Assembly (NCBI GenBank): GCA_016800925.1
Contig: JABCPU010000464.1
Location: forward strand, 1-51,020
Length of the DNA stretch: 51,020 nucleotides
Source of the DNA: Suillus spraguei
Taxonomy: Eukaryota; Basidiomycota; Agaricomycetes; Boletales; Suillaceae
Direction: 5' to 3'
The notes under the pieces are model-generated. The model saw only the letters and a program-made list of their open reading frames with translations, searched no databases and was not told the origin of the DNA. This document shows, one piece after another, positions 1 to 13,895 of this stretch. The stretch's first letter is position 1. Each line of letters begins with the position of its first letter. A program made the translations under genes and the position numbers.

Positions 1-99
1 GTCTGATTCATCTCAGCACGTTATACCTGGCTATCTTACTGACGAACAAATGGATTACCGGACATCATACCCAAAGGTTTCAGCTCAAATCGGAAAAAA

Positions 100-370
100 G
101 GTGTCATCCCACGATTCGCCTCTACAACAACCTCTCGCCCACACCCATGCATCACCAAAGTGCTTCAAGCTTGACATACATAGCTTGGATGTGCACTTCG
201 CAGCGCCTCTTGAGTTCGTTTAGCTCTACGTGAATCTATCAGCCCAACTTGAGCCAAGATCCCCTGCGTTGGTTCGATACCACATGAATTTAAGATTGGT
301 CAGGTGACGAGTCTTGCAGCGATGGGTTGAGTAGCTTCCAAGGGACCTGAGGTATTCATGATCATTGAAC
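100..370 (-). pseudogene. Decayed fragment of ASE1/MAP65 gene
   Basis: This stretch aligns base by base with 6983-7269 of the intact ASE1 gene, in the same orientation. Shared blocks cover the exon part that reads EHEYLRSLG and the following acidic helix with RRREVH-like codons. Several small deletions and substitutions break the frame, and no splice sites or neighbouring exons are present. It is a partial duplicate, not a gene. The match ends abruptly on both sides, at about 100 and 370, within an exon of the parent. Confidence 0.85.
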
Positions 371-1142
371 GCAGACCTAGGTAAGACTTCATTAATCTTT
401 CTGTGAGTTAGGCCGACGAACCTGTGCAATATCAGAATGTTTGCAATTGTGCCAAGGATGCCTTTCGCGAGATCGATAGGCACAAGGTCCTGTTGATGGC
501 CGCTGTAGTAACGCCCAGCAATTGGCTCAGGCTATTATCCTGCGACTCCTCGGTTTCAGGAGCGGTTTGTTTTGAGCCCTTCTTGTATGATGGATCAGAT
601 ATACGGTAATGTCTTAGATACCTGCCTTCTCACCTTTGATTTTTTGGACCATCCGAGTTCTGTCTTCGTGATTTTAGATGGCATCGTATGGGTTCGTGTG
701 GCAGGTTTCAGTCACCGAACGAGCGCCTCCGCGTGCCTAGGGTGAGAAACCGCATGGCTTGGTGGCATAAGTTATAACCTACCAGGGAATACCCAGTTGT
801 CACATCATGTGATACCCCACGCTCATGTCACATCGCGTTGTCACGGTACGGAAATAATACCATCACCGCCTACACCCGAAGTGGTGGTTATACGTTGGGT
901 ACATTCGGATAGTTTTTTTGCCCTCGATGATACTAATGCAATAGAAAAAGTCTCCGAGCTCCCAAGCTTGTTTTTTCCCTAACTTTGCTAAGTTCGTTCT
1001 CACATTACTTCAATAATTGAGCCCTGAAGCAAACACTTATCATCATGTCAGCTTTTGTCAGGTACTATGTCAGGGCAGGGTATGTCGGGGCTCATTGGTT
1101 GAAAGGGTTGTGAAAGGGTAATGCAACTATAGTCATATCAGG
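371..1142. other. Non-coding stretch, nothing recognised
   Basis: Only short ORFs without recognisable sequence or splice structure are present. It separates the ASE1 fragment from the DUF6533 gene and may hold that gene's promoter; I see no clear TATA box. Confidence 0.4.
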
Positions 1143-2892
1143 ATGAGTGAATTATTGAGTGATGTTGCCGTTGACGGTCACAGCGCCGCTAGTTTGCCAG
1201 CAGGAACACTACCAGTGTCACGGTTGCAGGTACGCCACCATGGTACTTATAAGTCGACGACTGCTTGCTGCAGACTTCTATTTACCCACTGTGCTACTCG
1301 AAATGTCAGTCCCGGACTTCATTGGTTTACAGTTAGCCAAGGTATCAATTCAATTGCGATTTTTATCCAAGCTTTCTCTAATGTCTCTGATTATTGAAGT
1401 GCACTAATGGTGAGGTCTGGCTGATGAAAATCCTATCGTTATTCACGACTCTCCAAAGTCGCTGCGTTAGCGATCTTAGTAAGTTGTGTCTCTTCAGTCT
1501 CATCATGGCTCTGGTGTACTATGACCAGGTTTATGACTACTTTATCACCTTGCACTCTGAAGTTAGACAAATCAGCTACCCATACCTCGAGTTGCTGCTG
1601 ATATTCCTTGTAGGTCCAATGGATCTGGGGACGGAAGTGGGGAATCATTCGGATTGCCTTTACAATTTCACGATATGCACCTATTGCTGGTGCACTTATG
1701 ACCTCGTACTGTAAGTGCAAGATACGCCGGTTCGCGCTGCTACGCAAAAGCTAATTCTTAACCAGCCGCTTTCAAAACATGGGGGATGCAGGATGTGAGG
1801 ACACCTTTGGTCTATGCAGCGCCAGTTGCAACTCACATCAACATGTAGTGTACAGCTTTTAACGATGCCACAAATGGTTACTAGTCCGCATAGCTCATGA
1901 CATGACTTTGAAATGACATTTTACAGGCATGCATTTCTTGGGCTTCATTGCCTCGGAAGGTTGGCTTTCGTACACCACATTACAACATAAATTTACACTC
2001 GCACAACAGGTTTATTGATTTGCAGGGTCTACGCCTTCTCTGGCAAACAAAAGGCTTGTCTTATCAGTCTTCTCTCCTTTGGTTCGGTAAAATGATATTT
2101 CTATTTTCCCGTGCGCTACTGACCCGTATGGCGCAGGTTATCTTGGTGGCTTCTGTGATTCTAAGTGCTGCCCCCATTCATTTAAACATCTCAGGCCCAG
2201 GTGGGGTCTCAAGGCTCACTCCTTGATTTCAGTATTCATCTCCTTTCAGTCCCCCCACCTTGCATGTTTGAGGGATCTCGTAGGAGTGCCCTCCCATACG
2301 CACTATTGACGTTCTTCGAGATAGGTGAGGCGACTCGATGCCGGTTCAAAGTTCCTTCCTGGATAATCCACTTTTAGTTCTCATGTCCGTCACTGTATTT
2401 TTGAGATATCGACACTATTTGGGCTCTCATACTGCGCTGGTGGAGATTATCTATCGTGATGGGCTACTCTACATATTCTGCATCATGAGTATGAACGCCA
2501 TTGTCACTGTCACCATTGATTTCGTGCTGATATCTTTGTAGTGATGTCTACTGGCAACGTGATTGTTACCGCCGTGTTGCCTGTGAGTTCTTTCTTTGTT
2601 ACCGTCAACCTCGAAGAATTGAGTATACCTCATAGCTCTCGTACCACGAGTTGCTAAACATGTTAGTCTGAGCAGGCATATCGGTAGATATATATTATCG
2701 AAAGCTCACATTCCTCATTTCAGACCTCAGATGGTTACGCACAGCGTTCTTGCTTCTCGAATACTATTCAATCTTCAAGCGAATAGGGAGACTTACCAAT
2801 TGACGAATTCAATGGAATTGCTATCCCTTCCACACGAATTTCAAGCGCAACCTGGAGGGAGTATGATAGCTGACCCGTCAGACGAAGTTTAG
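1143..2892 (+). CDS. DUF6533-type membrane protein (copy 1), multi-exon
   Basis: A fungal integral-membrane family of unknown function. Supported exons include one reading YDYFITLHSE, then after an intron (donor after GAA, acceptor near 1615) an exon reading VQWIWGRKWGIIR. A later exon around 2024 reads VYAFSGKQKA, the family's cytoplasmic loop. Near 2455 an exon reads YRDGLLYI, and the last exon (about 2727-2892) reads VLASRILFNL before TAG. The order and spacing match the DUF6533 genes at 11.6 and 36.2 kb. The start is uncertain: ATG 1143 is a candidate. An intron present in the copy at 11.6 kb seems reduced to about 12 in-frame bases near 1520. I could not close every exon phase, so this may be a decaying copy. 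Function unknown. Confidence 0.5.
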
Positions 2893-3173
2893 ACCTGCCA
2901 ATAGTTCTGTGAGTCGCAGATAGCGCTTGTCATTTTTGTTTGCTGACTGCTCGCCCCTTTCAACTTGTATTTTTGTATTGTAGTGGTGAGTTACTCTACT
3001 ACTCAGGTCCACGCGTTCTCTATGCTAACAATCACATCCACGCAGAAGTCTTTTTAAAAAACAAATATCCTCATTTATTATTATTTAGGGCCTGGGATTT
3101 CTGAGACCCTGCCCCCGACATCGAACTTCGTTGCATATATTTATGTTCTGTTGTATATGAGCGAACGTGTATT

Positions 3174-3390
3174 GCAGAAGTTTTTCTCATCCAATGAGCC
3201 ACTGGCCTGGTGGAGAAGCTTGTGGGGGCTACTGCGATCTGCAGTGAAGTCGAATTGCTGCGAAGCTAGGATTCATATCGCCTACGGCTACGAATAGCCT
3301 AGGACATGAGACGGGGGAACATCAACATTTTCCCCATGTTGAACAAACATGGAATGTGCATTCTGTGCCAGAGTCAGTCGGTATCCGTCG
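3174..3390 (-). pseudogene. Decayed fragment of the GGPPS-like gene
   Basis: It aligns with 4495-4695, inside exon 2 of the intact gene lying just downstream, in the same orientation. Shared blocks include the codons for SSDEKD, the region around RKLLRW and the start of the exon near FVDQNAF. Substitutions and small indels destroy the frame and no flanking exon is present. This is the second partial gene duplicate in the first 3.4 kb. Confidence 0.8.
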
Positions 3391-3664
3391 CGTCCTCGTC
3401 CGCAACGAGAATGCGATCATGTTCCATTCGTCCAGCCATGAGTGTCCAGCGGTTGTAATTTAACTCGGGAACCTTGCTTGAGGTCATGCGCCAGTACATG
3501 CTTGCATGGACAAGCCATTGGTCCCATAAACTACCGACATTGCATCAACCCTATGCGCACTTTGTACAACAAGAAGTACATCTTTCACGTTCGATCACAA
3601 TACAAAAGTATCACCTCAGCCATATCCTACACCGCGACTTGTTGAAAGGTCGCTTTAGCACCAC

Positions 3665-5030
3665 TTACTTATCAGAATCCCACATCGAGAATTTGTTTGT
3701 GATGTCTTTTCCCGGCCCTTTTCCAGTCCCTTCAAGGCGCTTATACAATGCCAACTTGCCATCCTTTGCCACCAAACTCAAGCCTACCCCCTCATCTTCC
3801 ATTCTCGCAGCATCCAAGATATCCCGAAGCACGAGTTTCAACTTTGCGAGACCCTGCTCAGCACGGCGGGCATGAACCTTCATACTCTCCGAACCAAGCT
3901 CTACTTTCTCTAGGGTGTTGAAGTTGCCTCGATCGTGCTTCGCGATATATAAGAATGCTGTCTGAGAAAGATAGAGCTGTGGATAAACTTCTGCCCAGTC
4001 GAGTTCTCGACGGGCAGCACGAGTCTTGAGCTCGATGAGAGAGGCTTGCGGGACGACTTTGCGTGGAGTTGTTCGGTTGATGGAGACGCCACGGACGGAT
4101 GGTGCCGTGGCCTGAGGCTTCTTCGTGTCCCGGCTGCTGGAAGCAGACGCTCCGCCAATACCCAGGCCTGAGAAGGCTGCTAGGAGGTCGTCCTCGTCAT
4201 TCGTGTCATTGGTAGAAGAGGTGCATGCCTCAATCGTGAAACGAAGGAGAATCTTCAATCCATCAATGTCCTGTCGAATACCAGATGTTCTGATAAATGA
4301 CCCGGCTGATAATGCAAGAGTCTTACGATGGAAATCATCCGATGATGTCCAGTAGCTCTCTCGCAGCCGCGAGTGAGTTTCGTAGCAGCTTTTTCGTACT
4401 CATGTGCATACCCCATGAAGCCTTGCACGGTCTCCGTGTTCTGTGCCTCAAGGCGTGTGAACAAGCACGTCCAACCCGCTACATCGACATCGATGCGGAA
4501 GTCTTTCTCATCCGATGAACCACTGGCCCAGCGGAGAAGTTTGCGAAGGTTGTTGCGGTCTGTGATGATATCGAACTGCTTGTAGTCGAAATTAGGATCC
4601 ATATCATCGATGGCTGCGAATAGGGGGATGAGGGGGGACATTTGTCGCATGTAGAATGCATTTTGGTCCACGAAGCGTGTCCCAGAATCAGCCGGGACAC
4701 GCTCTGGGCCTGTGAACCAGACTCTAGGAGAACCTATGCGACATCGGCCAGACGTTGATTACATGATCTTGCTCAGACTTGGACTATATGCTTACCAGGG
4801 ACAGCGATCGTTGGCGTTGCAGCCTCGATCCATGAGTATGAAGCAATTGGTTTGACGTTTGTAATTTCCGCAGGACTAAGAGTATCCGTACTCCGTTTGA
4901 AATTGACTACTTTGTCTGCAAGGTCTTTAAGGATGAAGGAGGTATCAGGCTGCGAAGATTCTGTTACTCCGGGAGGACGAAATGGGTATCCGCGGCGTGT
5001 ACCGGCTGGCGCATTTCGCAACGTAGACAT
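3665..5030 (-). CDS. Conserved fungal protein commonly labelled GGPP synthetase-like
   Basis: Three exons, 5030-4796, 4733-4327 and 4270-3665, join in phase to 415 aa. The N-terminus is basic and Pro/Gly-rich. The core reads ASYSWIEAATPTIAVPGSP, VPADSG, FVDQNAF, SPLIPLF, ITDRNNLRKLLRW, FRIDV, then GHHRMISI followed by GLKILLRF. This pattern is a widespread fungal family that databases often name geranylgeranyl pyrophosphate synthetase. I see none of the DDxxD motifs of a true prenyl synthase, so that name should not be trusted; the molecular role is unknown. The C-terminal third is charged, with an acidic patch near residue 230 and a basic Lys/Arg-rich end. A decayed piece of exon 2 lies at 3174-3390. 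Confidence 0.85.
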
Positions 5031-5665
5031 TGTGAGTGTGAGCGGCAAGAGCCTGAGTGATTTGTGGGAAGTGGAAGAAAGCAAAAGTAAGAGAGCGCTT
5101 GATAGATAAGACTCTTGCCGATAAAGGAGTGCGACGATCACTGTTTGCGCCCATCGTGCCTGCTGAAACTTGTAACCTGTGTACTAGTATGAAGCAAGAA
5201 GGTTTGGCATGATTGCCCAGCCACCACTTGGCACTGATTCAAGCCCATGATAGTATGACCTACAAGAATACACGTAGTAGGCTGCCTAGACCTGTTAGTA
5301 TGAGTGTCACGATGCGACGTCGTCGATACCCTGGCCTTTAGTAACTGTACTCAAGTTGACATCCGAGTAAGTGACCAGTGCAATTGGCTCATGGATATAC
5401 ATACCTGACATTGGGTTTACATAAAACTGCCAAGCAAAAGTATACTTACCCCGAGCCAATTTACCAGTTCTCATCATGACTACGAAACAAAATTGCCCAA
5501 CAAAAGCTCCGTCGGGAAGATAGAGTACAACAAGGCGTACATAGTTCATAACTACACAAATAACGTAAATTTAGACCGTTAAGCTCGCCGCGCTTCAACA
5601 ATAAACAAAAGTGGTCATTGAGAAAATAAAAATAAAAAGGGAAAAAAGAATGCAGAAAGTCATGC
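5031..5665. other. Intergenic, between two minus-strand genes
   Basis: It holds the presumed promoter of the GGPPS-like gene and the 3' end of ASE1. No ORF here has recognisable content. An A-rich patch at 5620-5650 lies just past the ASE1 stop codon and may belong to its 3' untranslated region. Confidence 0.5.
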
Positions 5666-8276
5666 TCAGCATCCGTCCTCCTCTGCAACGCTCATCCCCC
5701 GAAATCCACTCTTCCATCCCGCAGCACCCCCACTACCGCCATCAATACTCGGCCGTGGTTTGAAGCTCTCCTTATGAATACGACCCGTCGTCTTTTTAGT
5801 TGCTGACTCCCTAGAGTGACTGGATGCCATCGAAGCAGAGTTGTAGGATCGCGAGCTCGAATGATAGTGTGAACTCATGCTCGAGCTAAGTTGTGTCACG
5901 TTCGTATGCGATGTTGATCGTGGCATCGTCGAAGGGTTGCGGCCCCATCCCAGTGCGGTGTACCCCTGCAAGTTCTTCGAATGGGCAGTCATAGGCGGTG
6001 CATTTTGCGTGCCAGTGGTTGGTCGGGGGAGAGCTGAATTGCCGCTGGGTATTCGGCTCCTTGTGGGAGATCCTGGACGCGCTACGGTATGATGTGTGCC
6101 ATCGATAAGTTTCTGTCGTTTATTAGTTCCGTGGGTATTCGAAGACGTCGACGATCCCGGCCGAACAGCGGGTGTTACCACGCCGTGATGAGATGCGTTG
6201 GATTTGCCAGGGACATATCCTCCCTTGGAAGTACCGTTTACCCCACTGTTGGCGGCTGCGGCAGGCTTCAGGCTCTGCGAAGCTCCCCTGTTGAGCGCCT
6301 GCGCAGAGTACTGAGAAGTAGGCGTTCTTTTGCGGTTCTCTTGTTCGTTCGCCGATGCATTCTCCATCAACAGCTGGAGAATGCTTTCGCCATGCACGAG
6401 GAAAGCTCGCCCATGCGTTTGCTCCCATGTAGGCAACGATGACAGTAGTTGTTGCTCAAGCTATTCAGAAGACAATTAAACACAAGTCGAGAGTATGAAC
6501 ATGAATCGACAAACCTTGGGCTTCTCTTTCCCAACCCTCTTTCGCATCTTCTCTTCCCGGAGCAATCTGCCGGGATCTCGTCCCCCACCCCTTCCCAGGA
6601 GGCGCGTCTGATCGCTGGCTACACGCTCTAGCTCCTTTTCCTCCTCACAAATTTCCATGTACTTCTTGATTGACGTCAGCAGCGGCATCTTGAGCCGCAT
6701 TTCCGCTTTTAGGCGGGCGATCTCATGCTCATGCTGGCTCAGCAAATCTTCTGTATGTTCATCTATGACATCCACTTAGTCGAAACCTCACAGAGAAGAT
6801 GATAGAAAAAAACTCACCATCAGCAAACGCCGCAAAGTCATTCCGCTCATCTTCTCCCACCATGAGGTCCTCCCACAGGTTCTCAATTTCTGTGCGAGCA
6901 TTAGCGATAAACTCGCCCATTCTTTCACGCTTCAGGTCAATCATGCGCTCCAGTTCTTCCTCGTACGCTTGGACTACATGAGGCGTCGTCCCGCGATTCG
7001 CTTCCACAAAACCATCCATAGCCTCCTCACCCACACCCATGCGTCGCCAAAGCGCCTCGAGCTGGTCATACATAGCTTGGATGTGCACTTCGCGGCGCCT
7101 CTTGAGTTCGTTTAGTTCAGCGTACAGTCTATCAGCCCAAGTTAAAATCCCTTGCGTCGGTTCGATCCCACATGAATTTAATATTGGTCCAGGTGACGAG
7201 TCTTGTGGCGATGAGTCGAGAAGTTCGATGAAGCGTCCGAGGGATCTGAGGTATTCATGTTCATTGGGGAACTCGGGGACTTCTGGAAGGGCTATAGATG
7301 GCTGTGGGGGAGAGGACGATGGGCAAAGCATGTGGTTGTCGGATTTGGCGATTGATGAAGGTGTAGGAGTCAATGGTCCGATGGTTGAGGACGCAAATGG
7401 ATCTGCACTTGAGTTGAGACGCGTACTACCGGCGGAGGAAGATCGTGGCAGAGAATATCGCGGTACAGCAAGTGTTGAGGATGAGGTGGCAACTGGTGTT
7501 GTTACAGTGGGTGGGGGAGGATCGATACCTAATTCTGAGTAAAGCCAGTCGATCTGGGTGAAAACTTCGCCCAGTTGATTTAGTCGTTTCAACTGTAAAC
7601 CTATCATCAGCGGTATAGACATAAACAAGAAAAGACTGGCTCACCACTTCGCCTTTTCCTCTTACAAGCTCCTTTTCAAGTTTGGAGAAACGTTCGGGCA
7701 TAACATCTCGCAGTGCTGTAGGGTTGTCTGATTCCTCAGTAGCAGCAACTGCCAGAATTAAAATATCTTGTTGAAAGAAATGGGAGCCCAGCGTCCGTGC
7801 GAGGGCGTTCAGGCGATTGGTCAACGTTGTAAGCTGCTCAAGCTTCGTATGATAGATCTAAAACACTGTCATCTCAGTAGATCACGCGTACAAAGGATCC
7901 GACTGACCTGTCTCAGTTTCTCCTGGTACACAGTGGCGCTTTCATATCTCCTTGGCAAGACCTTCTCAGCTTTTAGATCACTGAGCGATCCAGCAACTTT
8001 AGAATGTGTGCCCAGTGCTCTCGAATATCGAACACAACCAGACTCCACTCCCTCGCATTTTCCAATCCAATCATCTACTTGTTTCCTCCGCACTTCTATC
8101 TGAGACTCAACGGCTTTCGTCAGGGTATGCTGTAATGTTTGCAGTTCATCTTCCAGGGCGGTTTGTGGCAAGCCGAGTTGATCATGAAGTGTTGGTAAAA
8201 GTTGAGTTTGGGCATTTAGGTGTGTATGGAGTGTTGATAATAGCGTGCTCAACGTTAGAGATGGTGAGGAGGACAT
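5666..8276 (-). CDS. ASE1: Anaphase spindle elongation protein, MAP65/PRC1/Ase1 family
   Basis: Five exons, 8276-7908, 7857-7645, 7592-6818, 6762-6515 and 6460-5666, join in phase to 799 aa. Ase1 family proteins bundle antiparallel microtubules at the spindle midzone. The first 190 residues are coiled-coil rich. The spectrin-like region includes LNQLGEVFTQIDWLYSELGI, with a low-complexity Ser/Thr/Pro insert of about 90 residues after it. The conserved microtubule-binding part follows, with LNELKRRREVHI, ALWRRMGV and YEEELERM, then HEHEIARLK and the terminal helix WEQTHGRAFLVHG. The C-terminal 250 residues are Ser/Arg-rich, disordered and contain KRQKL, a possible nuclear localisation signal, as expected for a Cdk-regulated tail. 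The ATG at 8276 gives the family's usual helical start. A broken duplicate fragment lies at 100-370. Confidence 0.93.
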
Positions 8277-8707
8277 ATTTGGCGCGATGAGAGATGTGGC
8301 ATTGACCAAAATTCGCGTTGGTGACCATTTCGAACCAAACCGTGTCTGGGTCACGTGCTAGTGACTTCACGCGTCCGCACGCGTCGCAAACGTGTGGGTT
8401 GTGGACCCTGGCCAAGATTTGATATGCGCGAGTCTTGGGGACAAGGTCCTAATAATCTGACATACCTGGTGTTTATTCACCACCAGGTTAGGTGTATACT
8501 GAATAAGTACACATATATGCATGCACCAACTCAGCAGAAACTCCTGGGCCTAAGAAGCGTTTAAACTACGACTAAGGCACTGCACACCAACACATCTTGC
8601 CGGAAGTACAATACGGATATAATGATATCTTTGGTCCGTGGACCAATTTTATTCTATGTGAATAGCGGTAATGGACGAGTAAGTAAAGCGAGTACACTAT
8701 GTCCTGT
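8277..8707. other. Intergenic between ATP2 3' end and ASE1 start
   Basis: It contains the presumed ASE1 promoter (right to left from 8277) and the ATP2 terminator region. Near 8348-8392 there is a GC-rich cluster of CACGTG/ACGCGT-type hexamers: cacgtg at 8352, then acgcgt repeats. Such hexamers are typical of fungal cell-cycle or bHLH sites, but the binding factor is not known from sequence alone. Confidence 0.4.
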
Positions 8708-10623
<1,916 letters not shown>

Positions 10624-11642
10624 TCTTCTGGTGAACGACGACGAAGACGACGACGGATGTCGATGAAGGTTGCAAGAAATACTTCGCCCGACAGACTTAT
10701 TCGCACACGTGCGAAATTCAACTTCCGGTCAAAGCTCCGCTATCCGGTGAACGGCTGAGCAGTGAGCACATCGAAATAAATACTGTCGATGCGACATCTA
10801 CATATTTACACATACAAGGCGAGCCTTTGACAATTTATAGCTGAGCTTCGTTGCGGGGGATATAGAAGGGTGAGAACCGACGGCGGTTACTGGGGGATCA
10901 ATTTTGATCATGCATGTCTTTTTGACGACTTCCAATGTGATCCGGCTCATCGTGACAGTGGTACGAGTTTAGCAGGTTCAAACTTATTGCGGTGATGCTG
11001 ATTATGATATATATACAAGTGCATTCCTGTTGTACTCCATCTTTATGTCGAACATTTGTTGTGCGATCTCATCCTGTGCTTGATGGTGCACCGATTCAAG
11101 TGAGCCACTTGTAACCGTTCTAAGCACCATCGTCATCATGATTGAATCCACAGTTCGATAACCTGGTGATGTATATCCTTGATGATATCACTTCTGATAC
11201 CACGATATTTTGCAAGTATGTACTATCTCATTCAGAATTTCATTGATCTAGATCGACTTCCTGCGGCAGTATCGCACGTATTCATCCTCATTTAATGGAT
11301 GGAATCGCCTTCATGCGCAAGATGTGTGACTTTCATCGTAATTTTACAGTCTTTTCTTTGTCTGAATCTCGAAATGTGGTGTCTTCGGTTGTGCGCTCTC
11401 AACAATGCAGTATATAATTGCTGGTGGGTAAAGGGGTTTTTGTGGAGGCCAATGCAGTGTGTGCTATGTAACCTAACCATTGGAAAAATAGTGAAATATA
11501 TGTTACGTTTCAGAGAGCCTCGGAACAGTTTGCAGTTCACTGTCCAACTTCTATGACCCACGGTACTGGATTTGGGGCTGTGACCATATTGAATGGGATG
11601 CAGGTGAAAGCTAGCTTATCAGGAATACTTTCATCTTCACCA
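10624..11642. promoter_or_regulatory. Divergent promoter region of ATP2 and a DUF6533 gene
   Basis: About 1 kb without a recognisable gene between two diverging genes. A cacacgtgcg hexamer context at about 10702-10711 sits 80 bp upstream of the ATP2 ATG and could be an activator site. No clear TATA box is visible. The short ORFs inside carry no family signal. Confidence 0.4.
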
Positions 11643-13238
11643 TGTCAGCTACAACTCTAGGTTATCAGACAGCGCAGGTGAATCCATCGCTTTCTAGCCC
11701 GTAGTGCGAATGGTCATGTTTCAATGTCTTTGCACATTGATAGTATTTCACAGGTACGCACTTCACTACATACCCGCACTCATATTGTCTGTCACCTGAC
11801 GATGGAGATAGTTGGAGCGATGGTAGCAGTGGTGAGTGTCTGAACTACGATCATTCCTAATGTCCTTCTCACCTTTGAAACCAGGTCTTCGACTACTGCT
11901 TGACAATTCCTCAAGAGGTTCGTGACCCTGTTTGATTCCGATGTACGCTAAGTTAGCTCGCAGGTCCAGTTGATCTGGGGAAAGAAGTGGGGTATCATTA
12001 GAGTTGCATTCACCCTCACTCGTTATGCCACCTTGATGGGCACTGCCATAACCACATACGGTAGGTCACGAGTCCTTGCATCATGTATCACGCCTTGATG
12101 AGATTCAAGCTGCGGTAACTGACCGGTCTAAGTATACAAGCGTTCGTGCACTCGTTATCTGAACTAGACTCTCAATGATTGTTCTTTTAGTATGCGACTT
12201 TCAACGATGTCTCATACAGTGAGCAGCGCTAGGATAGACTCGAGTTTAGTGTGGACATTGAACACTCATTAAGGTTCACATCTGATAAGCATTGTCGCTG
12301 CAGAATGTCAGCCTAATGACGCTTTCATCGGTTTGAATTAGTACTTGTATGCTTATCATCTATTCTGTAGGCCTGCTTATTTTTCGCACATTTGCATTTT
12401 GGCATCAGAACAAGAAATTGCTAGTGTGGCTTCTCCTTCTTGCTGCGGTAAGTGCCAGCTAGATGATCCACCAATCAAACATTTTCATTTGGACAGTTTT
12501 CCATTTTAGGGGCTGTTGGGGTGTCAGCTGTTGTGAGAACCCTCCATCTCGCTGACAGTCCAGGTATCCGCGCTTTATGATATCAAGTGAGCGCTTTTCT
12601 GACCTGTTGTAGGGGTCAGCCGGACAGGTTGCGTGTTTGGAAGTGGAAAGGGTAGCGCAATACAGTACGGTTTTATTATTATTTATGAGCTAGGTAACTT
12701 AATGCCACTAAATACCAGAGCCGTTAACCCGAGATGTCACAGTGCTCATGATACGATATACAAGAGATTCAACTTTTACAAAGGTGCTCGAAGTCGCCTC
12801 ATTGCCACCCTTTATCGCGATGGGATGATATACATGACCTGCATTACAAGCATGTCTTCTTGTTTATGAACTTATACGTGTCTAACAAGAGTCATTTAGT
12901 GGTATCATTCACAAATATTGTTATCACCCTGGTTGTTCCTGTAAGGTTTTAGGCATTTGGATCCACGGAACTTACTTAGATGGCTTCACCTGTAGGCCAC
13001 GTACACTAACATCCTGGATGCGTCAGTGTATTCCTTCGTTTCACAGGTTCTTCTGCTGACTTCTCTTGGACCGCAACTCGTAATCCACGGAGTGCTAGCC
13101 TCCCGCATTTTATTCAATCTGCGATGTGAGAGCCAGTCTGAGGCCATTGATGGAAGTTTACCTCTTGCTGACATCTATCGCACTCCGGGAGATAATAGCA
13201 TCGTATTTGTTAATACAAACCAAGGGATGGAAGGGTAG
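11643..13238 (+). CDS. DUF6533-type membrane protein (copy 2), multi-exon
   Basis: Same family and exon order as copy 1. Candidate start ATG 11643. Exons read VFDYCLTIPQE (from about 11884), then VQLIWGKKWGIIRVAF with TRYATLMGTAITTY (about 11964-12060). One near 12371 reads GLLIFRTFAFWHQNKK with LLVWLLLLAA, followed by a short exon reading GAVGVSAV. An exon at about 12780-12850 reads LIATLYRDGMIYM, and the last exon reads VIHGVLASRILFNLRCE, ending with TAG at 13238. Several hydrophobic segments fit a seven-helix-like membrane protein; the role is unknown. I could not close the phase between the first coding exon and the VFDYCL exon, so the 5' end is uncertain. The 3' end abuts a dispersed repeat. 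Confidence 0.55.
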
Positions 13239-13339
13239 TTTTGCAAATTCGGCAAGGATTCCCCAATGGATTTCCGCAAGCTGTTCGCTCTATCGCCATT
13301 ATTTGGCAATATCAAGAATACATGTCGAACAGTAGTCAC

Positions 13340-13630
13340 ATTGATAAAACTAGCAATTGAAAGAATTTGGAACTTTTTGCTGTCGGATCAAGTAGTCGGT
13401 GATTATTTTCGAACAGGACAACCCCTGAACTTTGTCGACGACATTCTGGCATGTACAGAGGCCCAGACACACTTTTAATGTCGAACATTTGTTATTTGCT
13501 CATGGAGTCAGTACAAATAAGATTCACATTGACTTCTGCCCAAGGCCCTCAACCTACTACCGGCAGTTGCCTCCTGGCAATTGCCATTGGCAGAGTGGCA
13601 GACTTCTGCCCACAACACTACGAGCGGGGC
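13340..13630 (+). repeat. Dispersed repeat, inverted copy at 43.2 kb
   Basis: From aatttggaactttttgctgt (about 13361) to cttctgcccacaacacta (about 13620) this matches the reverse complement of 43195-43425 with many blocks of 15-25 identical bases. Blocks include ttcacattgact and the palindromic tgccggcagttgcc region. Differences are scattered substitutions and short indels. No ORF with recognisable content spans it. It is probably a non-autonomous transposable element or its relic; terminal repeats were not identified. Confidence 0.7.
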
Positions 13631-13648
13631 CTATTCAGTGATGGGTTA

Positions 13649-13692
13649 GGGCAACGACGGGCAATGGGCAGGCAACGGGCAGGCAACGGGCG
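13649..13692 (+). repeat. Short minisatellite, about 11-bp unit
   Basis: Roughly four tandem copies of a unit close to ggcaacgggca, with the first copies diverged. It follows directly after the dispersed repeat and lies 200 bp before the next gene. Confidence 0.7.
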
Positions 13693-13895
13693 AAGAAGCG
13701 ATCGATCAACGCAGCCAATTGCTATACAGAGTCGCCCACCGTCCCTGGAGGACACTAGACTAGCATTCAACGTGTATAATCGTAGATTCCCTGCCAGTTG
13801 CTTCAAATCCTAGTGGCTTCTGTCATGCTACGGTCTACCGACCGCACTCTTAAAGAGGGGAGCAGATTGAACAGACGTATGCCCTCAACTTCACC

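Noticed and set aside
3474..3875. Plus-strand open frame of 133 codons
   Set aside because: Most of it is antisense to the last exon of the GGPPS-like gene; no independent support.
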